Made by a program: the position numbers and the translations under genes. The notes beneath the pieces were generated by a model that had not been told where the DNA came from, did not search any database, and was given only the letters and a program-made list of their open reading frames with translations. This document shows, in pieces, positions 10,138 through 20,889 of a stretch of 50,423 nucleotides of DNA. Position 1 is the stretch's first letter, and the number at the start of each line of letters is the position of its first letter. The DNA comes from Wolfiporia cocos (taxonomy: Eukaryota; Basidiomycota; Agaricomycetes; Polyporales; Phaeolaceae): assembly GCA_029448655.1 (NCBI GenBank), contig JACCLO010000072.1:1-50423 (forward strand), in the 5' to 3' direction.

Positions 10138-11057
10138 TGTCACAGATAATGCGAAAGCATAATATCATAGACGTTACGGAGCAATAACTAGGGTACATTA
10201 CCCGTACGTGGCGCCGGCATACATGGCCTACACCATAGAGTGTCTAATAGGCGCCGAGCGTGGGAATATGAACTGCAGATATAGCTGGACCCTCGATAGC
10301 AGCATGAGCTGTTATCGTAGCCCTTTTGGGGGAGTGGCTATTATGCCACTCATAAGCACGTTGCATTGGGTCCGCAGCGCGTCTTGTGATATAATAACAG
10401 CTCACCCGGTCGCCGGTTCGAACCTGGGTGGTGGCAAATATTTCCACTGCCTGGGGCGCTTCCGAACCACTGGCGGCTGAGGGAAAAGTACCCACCACGT
10501 GACCCCCTGTATCATGGGGCCCCTCTATAACCGTAAGGTATCAGGGGATAAGATTGGTCAAAGCTTGCGTGGTAAAAACTACTATTAAATAGCCTTAACC
10601 CGCACCCAAAATCCAGGGTGTAAGTCGGGCCTTCAAGAGGTTGGCACACACGTCATAAGCCAAATGGTATAAGGGATTGGGGGTACCCTTCACCAGGCAC
10701 AATGACAAAGCATAGTAGAAGTGATACTTAGTACCGGGGGCGGCTTGATGCAGCCTAAGTTATCTCCTTAACCAGAGACGGTTAATCCTTGAAGTGGGGG
10801 TAATGTCACAGATAATGCGAAAGCATAATATCATAGACGTTACGGAGCAATAACTAGGGTACATTACCCGTACGTGGCGCCGGCATACATGGCCTACACC
10901 ATAGAGTGTCTAATAGGCGCCGAGCGTGGGAATATGAACTGCAGATATAGCTGGACCCTCGATAGCAGCATGAGCTGTTATCGTAGCCCTTTTGGGGGAG
11001 TGGCTATTATGCCACTCATAAGCACGTTGCATTGGGTCCGCAGCGCGTCTTGTGATA
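10138..11057 (+). mobile_element. Short non-coding LTR element, family B
   Basis: Two direct repeats of about 254 bp (10138-10391 and 10804-11057) both begin TGTCACAGATAATGCG. The second is preceded by a purine tract (GAAGTGGGGGTAA), the arrangement of internal sequence, polypurine tract and 3' LTR. The two copies diverge after CTTGTGATA; the right copy is then probably cut by the family C LTR, so the true LTR length is unknown. Between them lie about 410 bp without coding sequence. The size fits a TRIM-like non-autonomous element inserted into the Gag relic. Confidence 0.65.
10294..10391 (+). repeat. Two-hairpin module in the family B LTR
   Basis: A 10-bp stem (10294-10303 with 10308-10317, one G.T), the word GCCCTTTTGG, a 7-bp stem (GAGTGGC/GCCACTC, 10332-10338 with 10345-10351), then TTGCATTGGGTCC. 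The same order of parts with different stem sequences occurs at 25835-25910. The module is repeated in the second LTR (from 10960). Confidence 0.6.
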
Positions 11058-11435
11058 AGTTATCCGTGTCATACTCGACCACTGAGACTTATGACATGCA
11101 TGGTGACCTGCATCTTATAGGCAGGACATAGCCTGCTCCTCCTCATCAGGAGTATAGGGTTATATTAGGGGGGTATTCCCCATTGCATGATACACACGGT
11201 ATTCCATGTCATCCCTAGTGACATAGCCTGGTATTGGGATATTACTAAGGGGTGTGACTTCGGAGAACTAGTCCGCTGAGTAACTAGTTTGGACATGCAT
11301 GTTATGTATGTGTTGTTTGTGTACATGGACGTGTCTATGGGCGGTTACAAGTGTAAGTGTAAATAAGCTCGTAGAAATGCCAGAAAAATAGGTAAAAATA
11401 TAGAAAAATTCGTAGAATGTCCCAGATCTGTGACA
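11056..11435 (-). repeat. Truncated family C LTR, minus orientation
   Basis: Read on the minus strand from 11435 it begins TGTCACAGATCTGGGACAT, and it parallels the family C solo LTR at 27857 through the AT-rich TTTTTACCTATTT segment, ACTCAGCGGACTA and the CCAGGCTATGTCA segment. It is interrupted at about 11056, where the family B repeat ends, so its 3' part is missing. Confidence 0.65.
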
Positions 11436-12416
11436 TAGATCAGGAATTTGATAAACCTTATGTTTAGATATTGCCTTGTGGTAGCTTTGTTTTGTTGGGA
11501 GTATTAGAACAGTTTCTTGGGCTTCTGAGATGTTGTGATATGACACGGTAACCACCATGCTACCTGCCTAAGCGGGGGAACCCCTATATATCCTATATAT
11601 CCGCCCTACAGGGCCCCCATCCTCGTAAGGGGAGAACAGGAGGCTGCATCTATTGAGATGCCTCACCGAATGCCTGAGGTCACAACCCATGAGTGTACCA
11701 CAATGCCCCCAGACTAGCGAGCAGAGAGTGAAGCAAGAATAATATTGAAAGAGGCCCCCACCCTCAAGGAGAGAGCAGCGGGCTTGTTGCTAATGCAGTT
11801 CGCTGTTACACTCAAGCCAGGCAGCAGAGGGTTTTGAGAGGTTGCCAGGGGACACACCCCCTAGGCTGAGATACTAAGTCTGAGGAGTACCTCAGACGTC
11901 ACCAAGTATATATACATGCAGCAACTCCCTAACTACCTAACTGCCTTGCCCTAAAGGTGTGGTCTGTGTGCAGTCAAGTCATGTGCTACAATACAAGGTG
12001 ACGTTGTTACCTAGTGATGACGAAAGACCGTGATGTAGCTAGATAAGATAAAGCATTTATCTACCTATGCACGTGCTGTCCTACGAGCGGCTAAAAACCA
12101 GCATTTTGGCATAAAAACATGGAAAAATGGGGAAAATGACGCCACAATTTCTTGTGACACATTAATGTGGGGTGGTTATAGGATTTGGGTAGAACTGGTT
12201 TGTCTTTGGATTGAACTGTATGAGGTGTGAACTGATTTGAAGTGATTACAACTGGTTCTAATTCCTGACAGAGATGACTTACCAGTGCTGGAGCAGTGCT
12301 GGAGGTACTTGCCAATCAAGGAAGGATCTGATCTCTGTAGATAAGTGCTGATAATATCAACAGCAGAGTAGCATTCAATCGCCACTCTGAAGGTATCTTA
12401 TCAATGTCAGTCAAAC
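11436..12416. other. Non-coding stretch, probable old retroelement debris
   Basis: I see no coding frame. Part of it (about 11690-11990) shares landmarks with 14480-14700: CCACA..GACTAGCGAG, a CTGAGG...CCTCAG hairpin, a TATA-like TATATGTACAT/TATATACAT, and CCCTAAAG.GGTG.(T/C)CTGTG. The two could be decayed copies of one LTR. Confidence 0.35.
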
Positions 12417-13043
12417 TAGGTGATGTGCCAGGCCTGGCTTGAGGCCAGAGCCAAGCTGGGCCAAGCCCTACTTGGGCTGGGGTGAGCTAGGCTTTACAAC
12501 ATGGCTTGAGATGGCCCAGGGCCCAGCTTGTATCTCAGGCTGAGCCAGGCTGAGCTGTTGAGCCCCAGCCTGGTGACCTTAATGGCTACAATGTCTGGCA
12601 ACTACAATATAAGATTGTACAGGATAGTAGTATGCTTAACTAAACTATAGTATTATATGCTGTTCATTTCAGACTACATAAAAAGCCAATAAGTCATGTC
12701 CTTAATGTTGAAGCCTGCCACTCACCATTGGGCACCTATACAATACCCCATATGGCAGGTGCACTACTGAATGCCATGCTGGTGGAAGGTTATTTTGACA
12801 CTTAATACCACTATAATTTGTAGGCCTCAATGTTCCTTTTCATCAAGGAACAATTGAAAATGGTGTATTTCAAACTTTCAAGGCTATAGTGATGACTATC
12901 CTAGCAGTGGTAGGCCCCAGCTTGGCCCTGGCCCAGGCTGGGCCAAGCTGTGAGCTGTCAGTGAGGGCCCGGCCTGAGGTTTTGAAAAGCGGTGGGCCAT
13001 CAAAGCCAGGGCTTTTGGGCTGGGCTGGGCCTGCACATCACTA
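12417..13043. mobile_element. Non-autonomous hAT-like element, copy 1
   Basis: The ends are inverted repeats (TAGGTGATGTGCCAGGCC and GGCCTGCACATCACTA). They are flanked by an imperfect 8-bp duplication, GTCAAACT at 12410-12417 and GTCAAATT at 13044-13051, with one T shared by TSD and element on the left. The interior near both ends is crowded with GGGCC/AGCCTGGCC words, like the subterminal transposase-binding repeats of hAT elements. There is no transposase. About 627 bp. Confidence 0.75.
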
Positions 13044-13316
13044 GTCAAATTCAATGTGTGACTGGGAAACTAATCATCAGACTGGTATAGAATTGTTGTT
13101 TGGTAGTCAGGCTGGCATATGAATTGCAAAGTGCTGTTGCAGCTTACCTATGTGGATATACTATAGCCTGTGGCATATGCCACACAATGTGGTGCACACC
13201 TAGAGGCCTCAGAACCATCATGTAGAATCACAATGTACAAAATAAGTGGTATACATGATGTTGAGAATGCTCAAACTACAAAAATCTGAGCACATCTGAG
13301 AAGCTGTGTATATTGC

Positions 13317-13803
13317 TCAAAGTGGTGCAAAGCCATTCTTGCTGAGCAGGTCATCCAGATTGTCAACTCTGTCCTCATCCAGACCCAAATCCCCATCCTT
13401 GTCTTTATAATTTTCTGCCCTGTTTCCCTCTTCATCTTCACACTGCTCGTCCACTTCATCCTCAGCAACTTGATACCTATAGTCCAGCTCCTCCTCAATA
13501 AGCTTCATATCTGAAGGGATGGCGCTCCTGGACCATGCACGGGATGCCATGCACGGCCAGGAACAGGTGTCCCCAAGGGACCAGACGGCCCGCACGGCCG
13601 GTGCCCTGCCTCGATTGTCTTTGGCCGTTCCAGCTCGCGCGTGGCTGCGGCTGCAATATAAATGTGCCATAGACTTTAGACACATGTAAGAATACCAGGG
13701 CACGATCAAACACACACCAAAACGACACAGAACACACCACAGAAAGCCAGCTGGTAGGCAGAATGCCCATCTGAGGTAGTTCAGCCACAGCTTGACCGAT
13801 CAT
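13317..13803 (-). pseudogene. Fragment with an acidic C-terminal tail, unrecognised
   Basis: The minus frame ending at 13317 closes with a strongly acidic tail (EEELDYRYQ, EDEVDEQCEDEE, LDEDRVDNLDDLL), which does not look like chance. Upstream of about 13510 the frame turns into Arg-rich sequence without protein character, so the rest may be intron, shifted or lost. Acidic tails of this kind end many fungal transposases and nuclear proteins, but I cannot assign a family. Confidence 0.3.
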
Positions 13804-14780
13804 GATCGGCCTCGATCATACTCGTACAGTGAACCTTCGCTGGCTCATGCACAATCTGAAATGTCGCAAAAGCCCTGCGGGCACTATCTGGCTGCTCATC
13901 CAGTCAAAACAGGTGCCATCTGACGCTTCCCTAGGCTCTCTAGCCTAGCCAGGTCTGGCCCAACCCCAACTGCCTTCCTATAGCTTTTTCCATGTCTTTT
14001 CTCTCCAACCTCGGTGCACCACCCTAGATCTACAGGTGATCGGTCTCATAAAATAATTTGCTTGTGTTTCAGGACAGTCTTCACCATCTCAGGGTTCGTC
14101 TCTGGATTGTCTAGCTTGTAGGGTGCACACTCGAAATTTTAGGACACTTAAAATGTTGTAGAAAATTTCGTGGCTCTCCATGTATTTAGGCGATGTGTAG
14201 ATACGAGCAAATCATCGAATTCCACCCAGACGAAGTCAGACGAAGGGCTGCGCTCGAGGCGTACGCTTAGGACTTAGGAAATCGGTCACAAACATTTTCG
14301 AGTCAATGTCTATTATTTCCACTTTATTCGACGCACCGCCGCAGTTCTAAATCGCTACAGGCTACGTTCAACCGGTAAAACTACTCGACATCAACCCCTC
14401 GAACACCTCGCCTATCTCGGCACATCCAGACCTGCCCGGAGAACCCGAGAGAAAATATTTTTCTGACAACAGCGGTATGTGCAGTCTTGCACCACAGACT
14501 AGCGAGTATAGAATAGTAGTGTTGCCAAGACGCAGGCGGGCGCACACGCAGAGGTAGTGAGGATTGACCTGGTTGCCAAGAATAGTAGAACTGAGGTTGT
14601 AAGACCTCAGCTCGCGCTATATGTACATACAGGGGGACACACTGTGTCTACCCTAAAGAGGTGGCCTGTGCACTACCTAAGGTGAGTCACATGGGTGGCA
14701 CTACTGTAAGTATGGGCGCATGACTGTTAAGGTATCAGGGAATTCTAGCTAAACCTTATCAAACCTAAGACAAACAATAA
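13804..14780. other. Non-coding stretch
   Basis: I see no convincing coding frame. The part from about 14465 to 14760 resembles 11690-12000 (see that entry) and has a TATA-like TATATGTACAT. Otherwise nothing recognised. Confidence 0.3.
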
Positions 14781-14788
14781 CAAGTCAT

Positions 14789-15182
14789 GTGATATCTATA
14801 AGAGCCTTACCCGAGGCAGTCTGTGACACTCTCAACCTCCTCTCTGCTCATGGCACCCAGTATGCTTATGCCCTCCATGACATGGCCAGGGCAGCTTCAC
14901 TCATATTTATCACTTCAATCATGCCTCTGCTGTCATGTCATGCCGCTTCAATTACATCACTGAACATGTGTTCATATTGAGGTTTTTCTATCAACTCCTC
15001 TGCCCCTTGTATTCCAACCAGGTCATCCTGAATGGCCAGGACAATTTCTCTTTCATGGTTTTGGAGAGTTTTGTCAAAGGACTAGGGATCCCCAGATTGA
15101 TCGACAAAGACTTGTATTGGAATCGTATACTCACGTTGCCATCAGCAGCTCTTGATTTCTTAACCCTTCATCCCATCCACTT
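14789..15182 (+). pseudogene. Left part of a host gene interrupted by transposons
   Basis: The frame from 14935 encodes a protein-like stretch (ITEHVFILRFFYQLLCPLY, then GQDNFSFMVLESFVKGLG and DKDLYWNR). It stays open up to the hAT target duplication at 15175-15182. A second open frame at 14789-14980 (AVCDTLNLLSAHGTQYAYALHDM) may be a preceding exon. If the hAT copy (15183-16931) and the chromovirus (16980-25494) are removed, each with one copy of its target duplication, the frame continues without a stop into 25495-25664. I do not recognise the family. Confidence 0.5.
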
Positions 15183-16931
15183 TAGTGATGTGCCAGGCCC
15201 AGCTTTGGGCCATGAGCTGGGCCGGGCCAAGCTGGGCTTTACAGCACGGCTTGAGACTGACACACGCTACTAACTAGCACTCAACCAGGGGAAGGGGGCT
15301 CACACAAAGGTGCCTTCCTGATTTGGGACTACTAGCCAGAAGAGGCCAAGACAAGTCTGAGGTTTATGCTCGAGACTGTCTGGCTTATATATTACTACTG
15401 TTTGTACATGTGGGGGCTCGCGTGACTATGGGGTCATCTACTTGCTGGTATACAATTGGTCTAAGCTATGGGGCCGGTAATGGCATTGGAGCACTGGTAC
15501 GTAGCGAGATGTCCATAGCAACGTAGTGTGATGGGATTGGATCAGGGGGGTTGCCAATCGATCGGGTTACGATCAGTGGTTCTTGTCGATCGGGTGATAC
15601 CAGTAATGGCGGTGGTGATCAGTGCTTCGATCGGGTGTAATGATCGGTGGTTTTCGTCGATCAGGGTATAACGACCAGTGCTCCTCATAGGTCATGTGCT
15701 GCCATCCCAGGCAGGGGGTGCACCATTCCAATGGCGTGGTTTGACAAGATGTGGTCTGAAGGTGCTTTTGGTGGCCTAGGTTCCCGAGGTTACGGTACTG
15801 AGGGTCGATCGTTCACGGCCCGGGTTCCCAGAGGTTGCGGTACTGAAGGGAAGGCGTAGGGCGTAGACTCGTAGACTGTAGGTGCATAGGTCTAGTGCTT
15901 GTATGGGATTGCTGCCATCCCACGGGCAGAAGTCTATACAGGTCGGGGCCTGCCTGTAATGGGGAATGTCTATGCCAGTAATGGCGAGTGTCTGTGGTGT
16001 AAGAGATGTGAGACATTGGGCGTAGTGTTTAGGTCACGTGCATAATATAGGTCATTCCTCTAGTTAGTGTGTAGTGTATGTGCGATGGCTGGTAACCTGG
16101 ATTGTCTTGGGGTTACTGCTGTGCTAGCCACGCTGGTGGTTCCTAGAGGTGGCCCATGACTAGGTTGTATGGACTAGGCAGTATTGTACTGACTGCCGGG
16201 GACTGGGACTGGTGTAAGGTTCGGACTGCTGGTGGTCTGCTAGTGCCCGTAGTGACTTGTGTATCGGAGGGCTTCTACTAGCATTGCCGTACGTATCCAG
16301 CTGGGCTTGGATGGAGTGCTTTAGCGTGCAAGAGGCGTGAGTGGGGTGTCAACCTAGGATGTTCTACTAGGCTTGGAAATTGGCTTGTGACAGAGACGGC
16401 CCAGGGCCCGGCCTGAGATACAGGCCAGGCCAGGCCAAGCTGTTGAGCCCTGGCCTAGGGATCTTAATGGCTACAATATCTGGCAGGCACAATATAAGCC
16501 CATACAGGCCAGTTATATGCTCAACTCAATCATTGTGCACCTATCTTGTTTATTTAAAACTACAGAAAAGTCAAGTCCTCAACGTTGAAGCCTGCCACTC
16601 ACTTTTGGGCGCCTATATGATCCCCCATATGGCAGGCACGCTACTGAATGCTGCGCTAGTGAATGATTATTTCATGCTTAATCCTACTATAGATCGGAGG
16701 ATTAAAGGTTCTATTTCATCTGGGAAAGGTTTGGCAAAGGTGAATCTCAAGCTCTGAAGCTAAAGTGACGATTATCTTAGCAGTGGTAGGCCGCGGCCAA
16801 GCTGGGACCTAGGCCGGGCCAAGCCGTGAGCTGTCAATGAGGGCCTGGCCTGAGGTTTTGAAAAGCCATGGGCCATCCAAGCCGGGCCGAAGCCGGGGCT
16901 TTTGAGCTGGGCTGGGCCTGGCACATCACTA
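15183..16931. mobile_element. Non-autonomous hAT-like element, copy 2, split by a solo LTR
   Basis: Terminal inverted repeats TAGTGATGTGCCAGGCCC and GGGCCTGGCACATCACTA are perfect. The flanking 8-bp duplication ATCCACTT (15175-15182 and 16932-16939) is perfect and is the length made by hAT transposases. Without the inserted LTR the element is about 610 bp and collinear with copy 1. It is non-coding and GGGCC-rich near both ends. Confidence 0.85.
15258..16392 (-). repeat. Family D solo LTR inside hAT copy 2
   Basis: On the minus strand it runs TGTCACAAGCC...GTGTGTCA. It is flanked by a perfect 5-bp duplication GAGAC (15253-15257 and 16393-16397), and the interruption is located by comparison with hAT copy 1. 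It holds no coding sequence. It contains internal near-repeats, such as the GATCGGGT words at 15560-15670 and the two GGTTCC...GGTACTGA words at 15779-15850. One LTR alone implies loss of the body by LTR-LTR recombination. Confidence 0.85.
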
Positions 16932-16974
16932 ATCCACTTCAGTCCGTGGCTATTTTCTCGGGCAACTCAGGTTG

Positions 16975-16979
16975 GGGAG
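16975..16979 (+). other. Target-site duplication of the chromovirus, left
   Basis: GGGAG, repeated exactly at 25495-25499 beyond the 3' LTR. Five bp is the usual duplication length for Ty3 elements. Confidence 0.85.
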
Positions 16980-17686
16980 TGTTACGTTATTTTTGATTTT
17001 TCGAATATCGACAGAACTCACCACCGGGCGAATACGATACAGGGACTTGTTGCGCAACCAACCCCCTGGCTACTCGTGACTCTACTGGGCGCATCCCCAG
17101 TTGTATTAGCATGTAGGGCGCGTTTCACCTTTGGCAGATCCAACTCTGCCACCGTTTCACCTTCATCGTTTATTAGCTGATAGATGGTGTTCAACCACCA
17201 TCATCCCTATCTATCGTTTCGGATACATCACTACATACTTATCAAACGTTTGATACTATAGCGTAGATAGTAGCGGTGGCATCTGGGATGGACTTGACCC
17301 CTAAAACCCAGCGTAGTATAAAAGCTCATGTACTTATTGTCAAGGCTCTTCAGCTCGACCTTGTTGTATAAACAAGAAGTCTTATACTCGTTCTCAAACG
17401 TAGGAAACTACGCTCAGTATTTCTCACTCGAGCAACCGAACGACTAAGTCCTCGAAGTGCACACTGACTTCTCGGACTTAGGCGAGTCTTATATTCTATT
17501 CGACTCGCACCTGAACAGATTATATCCTCTAACGCGTATTGGATATTATACGATCTCCTAGGAACTTCACCTAGGACTTGAAGGCATCTAACGAGCATTT
17601 GCCTTGCATACGGCTATACGCCCACATGCAGAAGAACGATCTATATTCGCGACTCGAATATACGAACGGGTGTTCGACCCGTAACA
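16980..17686 (+). repeat. Chromovirus 5' LTR (family E)
   Basis: TGTTACG...CGTAACA ends form a short inverted repeat. It is 707 bp, matches 24774-25494 with scattered substitutions and indels, and has a TATA box TATAAAAG at 17317-17324. Sequence after the 3' end does not begin with TGG, so no standard tRNA primer site is evident; self-priming is possible but not shown. Confidence 0.9.
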
Positions 17687-17732
17687 GAAGGTCGAGCTTA
17701 TCACACCCTCACCTACCACGGTGTAAGGGCAC

Positions 17733-19650
17733 ATGATATTTGGACCAGAATTCCCAGCACGACTGATTGAACTCTTGCCCGAGGACATTCAGGGAGTCTA
17801 CAGACTCAACCGATACGAGTGGACTGACACCATTGGAGCCTTCCGTAACCGCGGAGGAATTGTTGTCATTCCAAGAGAAGATAGGGCATCGAAGTGGGTA
17901 GAAGTATACCCCTCCGCAAGAACGACCGCTTGGGAAATAACGCGTGAAGCGTTCGAACGATTTGGAGAACTCCCTCCGATGTCAACCGCGACGTTGACCG
18001 AAAACGAAACCGAAACCATCAACAGAACCTTCGATGCCGATGGAAATACGAATCAGCCTTCGGGCGCCACAGGAATGGCAGGAATTGAGCGCATCGGAGA
18101 TGATGGGAGAAATCCTGGAAATTTTACAGGAACAGATAACAGCCAGACCGGAGGACAGGACCCTCCAGGATTTATATCTGCTTTTGCGCAGAGTGGGATT
18201 GGGCCTATGGCTGGAGGAACAGACCTCTTTGGAAACCCCCCACAGAACGCACCCGGAATGGGTAGCGGAGGAAATCCGTCTTGGACTAGCCCAAGCGGAG
18301 GAATGGGAACGACAAACCCAGGAACATGGCCTTCAGGCCTATTTGGACGAACCTCCGCAGGTACAAGCGGAGGAGGACTGGGAGGAAACTTCGGACTCGG
18401 AGGAGGGAATGCCCCCCCTCCTGGAGGATTCGGAGGAGGAACCCCCGCGAACCCCGGAGGAGGAAACCCTGGAGGAAACCCAGGGAACCCCGGAGGAAAC
18501 CCAGGAAACCCCGGGTGGAGGATACCCGGGAGGAGAGGAACCCCAGGAGGGACCTCCACCACCGACTGCGCCGCAGCCTCAACCTCCGGCGCCGAACCCG
18601 TATTACCGACCCCCGATGATAAGATCAATCCCCCAGACGTATTCGACGGGGAACGATCCTGACATGCAGAACTTCATAAACCAGTGGCAATTCCTGGTTT
18701 ACGATGTACGAAACATCCATTCAGAAACGACGTTCAGAGAGTGATCTTTATCCTCTCTTATATTTTCGAACAAGGGGAAAACGGCCAAGTGAAACAGAAC
18801 TATCACCGGGTTTATACGAAACCCCAGAACGAAACGATCTTCCCGCCTAGTCTTGCACAGTTTGATGCAGACTTCCAGAGAAAGCCTTAGGAGCCATCGA
18901 AGAGGTACACGAAGGCGCGGGAAGAAATCCTGGACGTAACCCAGGACCGGAAAGGACATTGATGATTATATCACCGAGTTCAACAACTTGGCGGAAAAGC
19001 CAGTACGATCGTACAGCGCAGGACGGAAATCGCGTGCTCATAACCTCTTCGAGAAAAGGGTTACCCGGAAACACACGACCCGAATATCATCATCGTGTTC
19101 GGGACCGCTACCTAGCGACCATTGACGAATGCAGTCCGCTGCCTCGTACTACGAAACTACGTACAAGATATCTTGAACGGACAAACCGTTTGTCAAGAAA
19201 AAGGCTTGGCAAAGCCTCGAACCAGAATAACGGATACGCACTAGTGCTCCCACAGACAACCTGCACCCGAAGATCGAATGCGATGGATGTAATCGAATGA
19301 CCACCCAGGAAAGGGACGATCACATCAAGAAGGGAAAAGTGCTTCACCTGTCATCAGCCAGGGCATATGTCGCGAGACTGCCCGAAAGAGGCCGAGGAAG
19401 CCAGCCCGCCCCTAGGCGGACTACTCGAAAGACCGAAGAAGAAGAAGCCGAGCAAGAAGCTCGCATCGAAGAAGTCTCTGAGAAGAGACTGAATACATTC
19501 ACCGCTAACAGATCGGTCACCAGCAATATAGGCTCTGAAAGCCAAGAACCCCGAGCTCCTAGCATCGCTCGTAAGAAGAACAGGATTTTGCCTAGGAGGG
19601 AAGCCCACGGTCTTACCCTCCGAGGAAAGCAGCACATGTAATTACCTCGT
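17733..19650 (+). pseudogene. Chromovirus gag, frameshifted
   Basis: The frame from the ATG at 17733 reads as the N-terminal part of Gag, but from about 18040 the protein-like sequence moves to another frame, which runs to 18744. That part has Leu/Glu-rich helices such as EILEILQEQITARPEDRTLQ and an acidic Pro/Thr/Glu-rich segment at 18330-18600. The capsid part from 18700 is spread over several frames. A clean CCHC zinc knuckle (CFTCHQPGHMSRDC, 19340-19381) marks the nucleocapsid. The gene is therefore a broken capsid-nucleocapsid gene. The original frame also stays open beside the second one for about 600 bp, which probably reflects the GGA/CCC-rich composition. Confidence 0.8.
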
Positions 19651-19689
19651 TCGAGAAGAATCGATCCCTCTTCATCCCGGTAATCATGA

Positions 19690-19800
19690 CGCTGGCAAAA
19701 CCCGATGAAGTGCAATGCACTAATCGACTCAGGAGCAATGTCGAACCTGATCCACAGCAGAGTGGTAGAAAAATACAAGGTGCCCACGCAACCCTGAAAG
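19690..19800 (+). pseudogene. Chromovirus protease, truncated
   Basis: An ALIDSGAMSN motif at about 19720-19745 gives the retroviral-type aspartic protease active site (DSGA at 19726-19737). The frame stops at about 19795, before the second half of the protease, so the enzyme is broken by mutation. It lies between the zinc knuckle of gag and the dUTPase, the expected place for pro. Confidence 0.75.
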
Positions 19801-20073
19801 AAACCCGATCATCGTCAAAAACTGTTGACGGAACAGAAAACAAAGATGGACGAATAGATCCGAGAAGCCACCATACTACTACGATATCCGAAAAGAACCC
19901 AGAAAACACGAAAAGGTCCGATTCCTGGTAGGATCTATCGGAATACAGAGAAATATGATTCTAGGTATGGATGGCTAAAGACGAAAACCCCACAATCGAC
20001 TGGAAGGACCAAAACAGGTCGATGTACGATCATACTAGGGGCAGAAGAAAAGAAACCGGAAGCCACGATCCAA

Positions 20074-20634
20074 ATGGATACGGTGGAAATGGTAGTTGCT
20101 CCAGAAGGGAAAATTCCGACAAGGGGAACCCAAGAAGCCGCAGGGTATGACCTTTACGCTGCAGAAGAAACCGAGATTCCCGCCGGAGGATGGAAACTCG
20201 TCTCCACAGGAGTAAAAATGAAGATCCCGAAGGGATCGTATGGAAGGTTGGCCGGACGATCAGGCAACACCCTCAGACACGGACTGGTAGTACAGGCCGG
20301 AATCATAGACTCGGACTACCGAGGAGACGTCGGAGCCATCGTCTTCAACTATTCAGACAAAGCACATAGAATTATCCCGGGCATGCGAATAGCCCAGATA
20401 ATTTTCGAACGACACCTAACCCCCGACATTTTGGAGGTCGAGGACCTAGATGAAACAGAACGAGGGGAGAAAGGATTTGGATCTACGGACCAGCCAGAAG
20501 AAACAGCACAGCGGCTCTATACTCCTGAGGAGTACGAAGCGATCCGACGATTCGTAAAAGATAACCCTAGAGTCATAGTGAGAAAGGGGAGAACAGAGAA
20601 AAGAAGTTCCGAAACGAAAGATACAGATCATTAA
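20074..20634 (+). CDS. dUTPase domain inside the chromovirus pol region
   Basis: A 186-codon open frame with all five conserved motifs of trimeric dUTPases in order: AAGYDLY (residues 22-28), GRLAGRSG (57-64, Gly where most have Pro), GIIDSDYRG (76-84, including the catalytic Asp), GMRIAQIIF (103-111) and the Gly-rich RGEKGFGSTD (130-139). The enzyme hydrolyses dUTP to dUMP and pyrophosphate and keeps uracil out of new cDNA. It sits between protease and reverse transcriptase. The gag, protease, RT and integrase around it all carry stops or frameshifts, but this frame is intact. The residues after 140 look like a linker to RT. A host gene captured by the element is the likely origin. Confidence 0.88.
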   Translation: MDTVEMVVAPEGKIPTRGTQEAAGYDLYAAEETEIPAGGWKLVSTGVKMKIPKGSYGRLAGRSGNTLRHGLVVQAGIIDSDYRGDVGAIVFNYSDKAHRIIPGMRIAQIIFERHLTPDILEVEDLDETERGEKGFGSTDQPEETAQRLYTPEEYEAIRRFVKDNPRVIVRKGRTEKRSSETKDTDH

Positions 20635-20889
20635 TGCTGTCAGGAAGAGCATTAACGAAATCCCAAGGAATTCGCAGCAGAAAACCCGCGAACCAGAAAC
20701 GAACGATTCGAGGAAATGGTCCCCGAAACACTGCTATGACTTTCGCCAAGTGTTCAGCTAAGGAGTCCTGCAGCAGCGTTCCCCCCATCGAGACCATGGG
20801 ACCACGCAATCGAATTAAAACCCGAACTTCGTGCCGAAAGGACTGCAAAGTCTATGCACTATCATCCAAAGGAGCAAACAGGCGCTGGA

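Noticed and set aside
10345..10440. A functional tRNA gene
   Set aside because: T-loop and part of the acceptor fit, but the D stem is imperfect and no anticodon stem can be formed.
15560..15670. A CRISPR-like or satellite array of GATCGGGT words
   Set aside because: Spacing and sequence are irregular, there are few copies, and all lie inside a solo LTR of a eukaryote.
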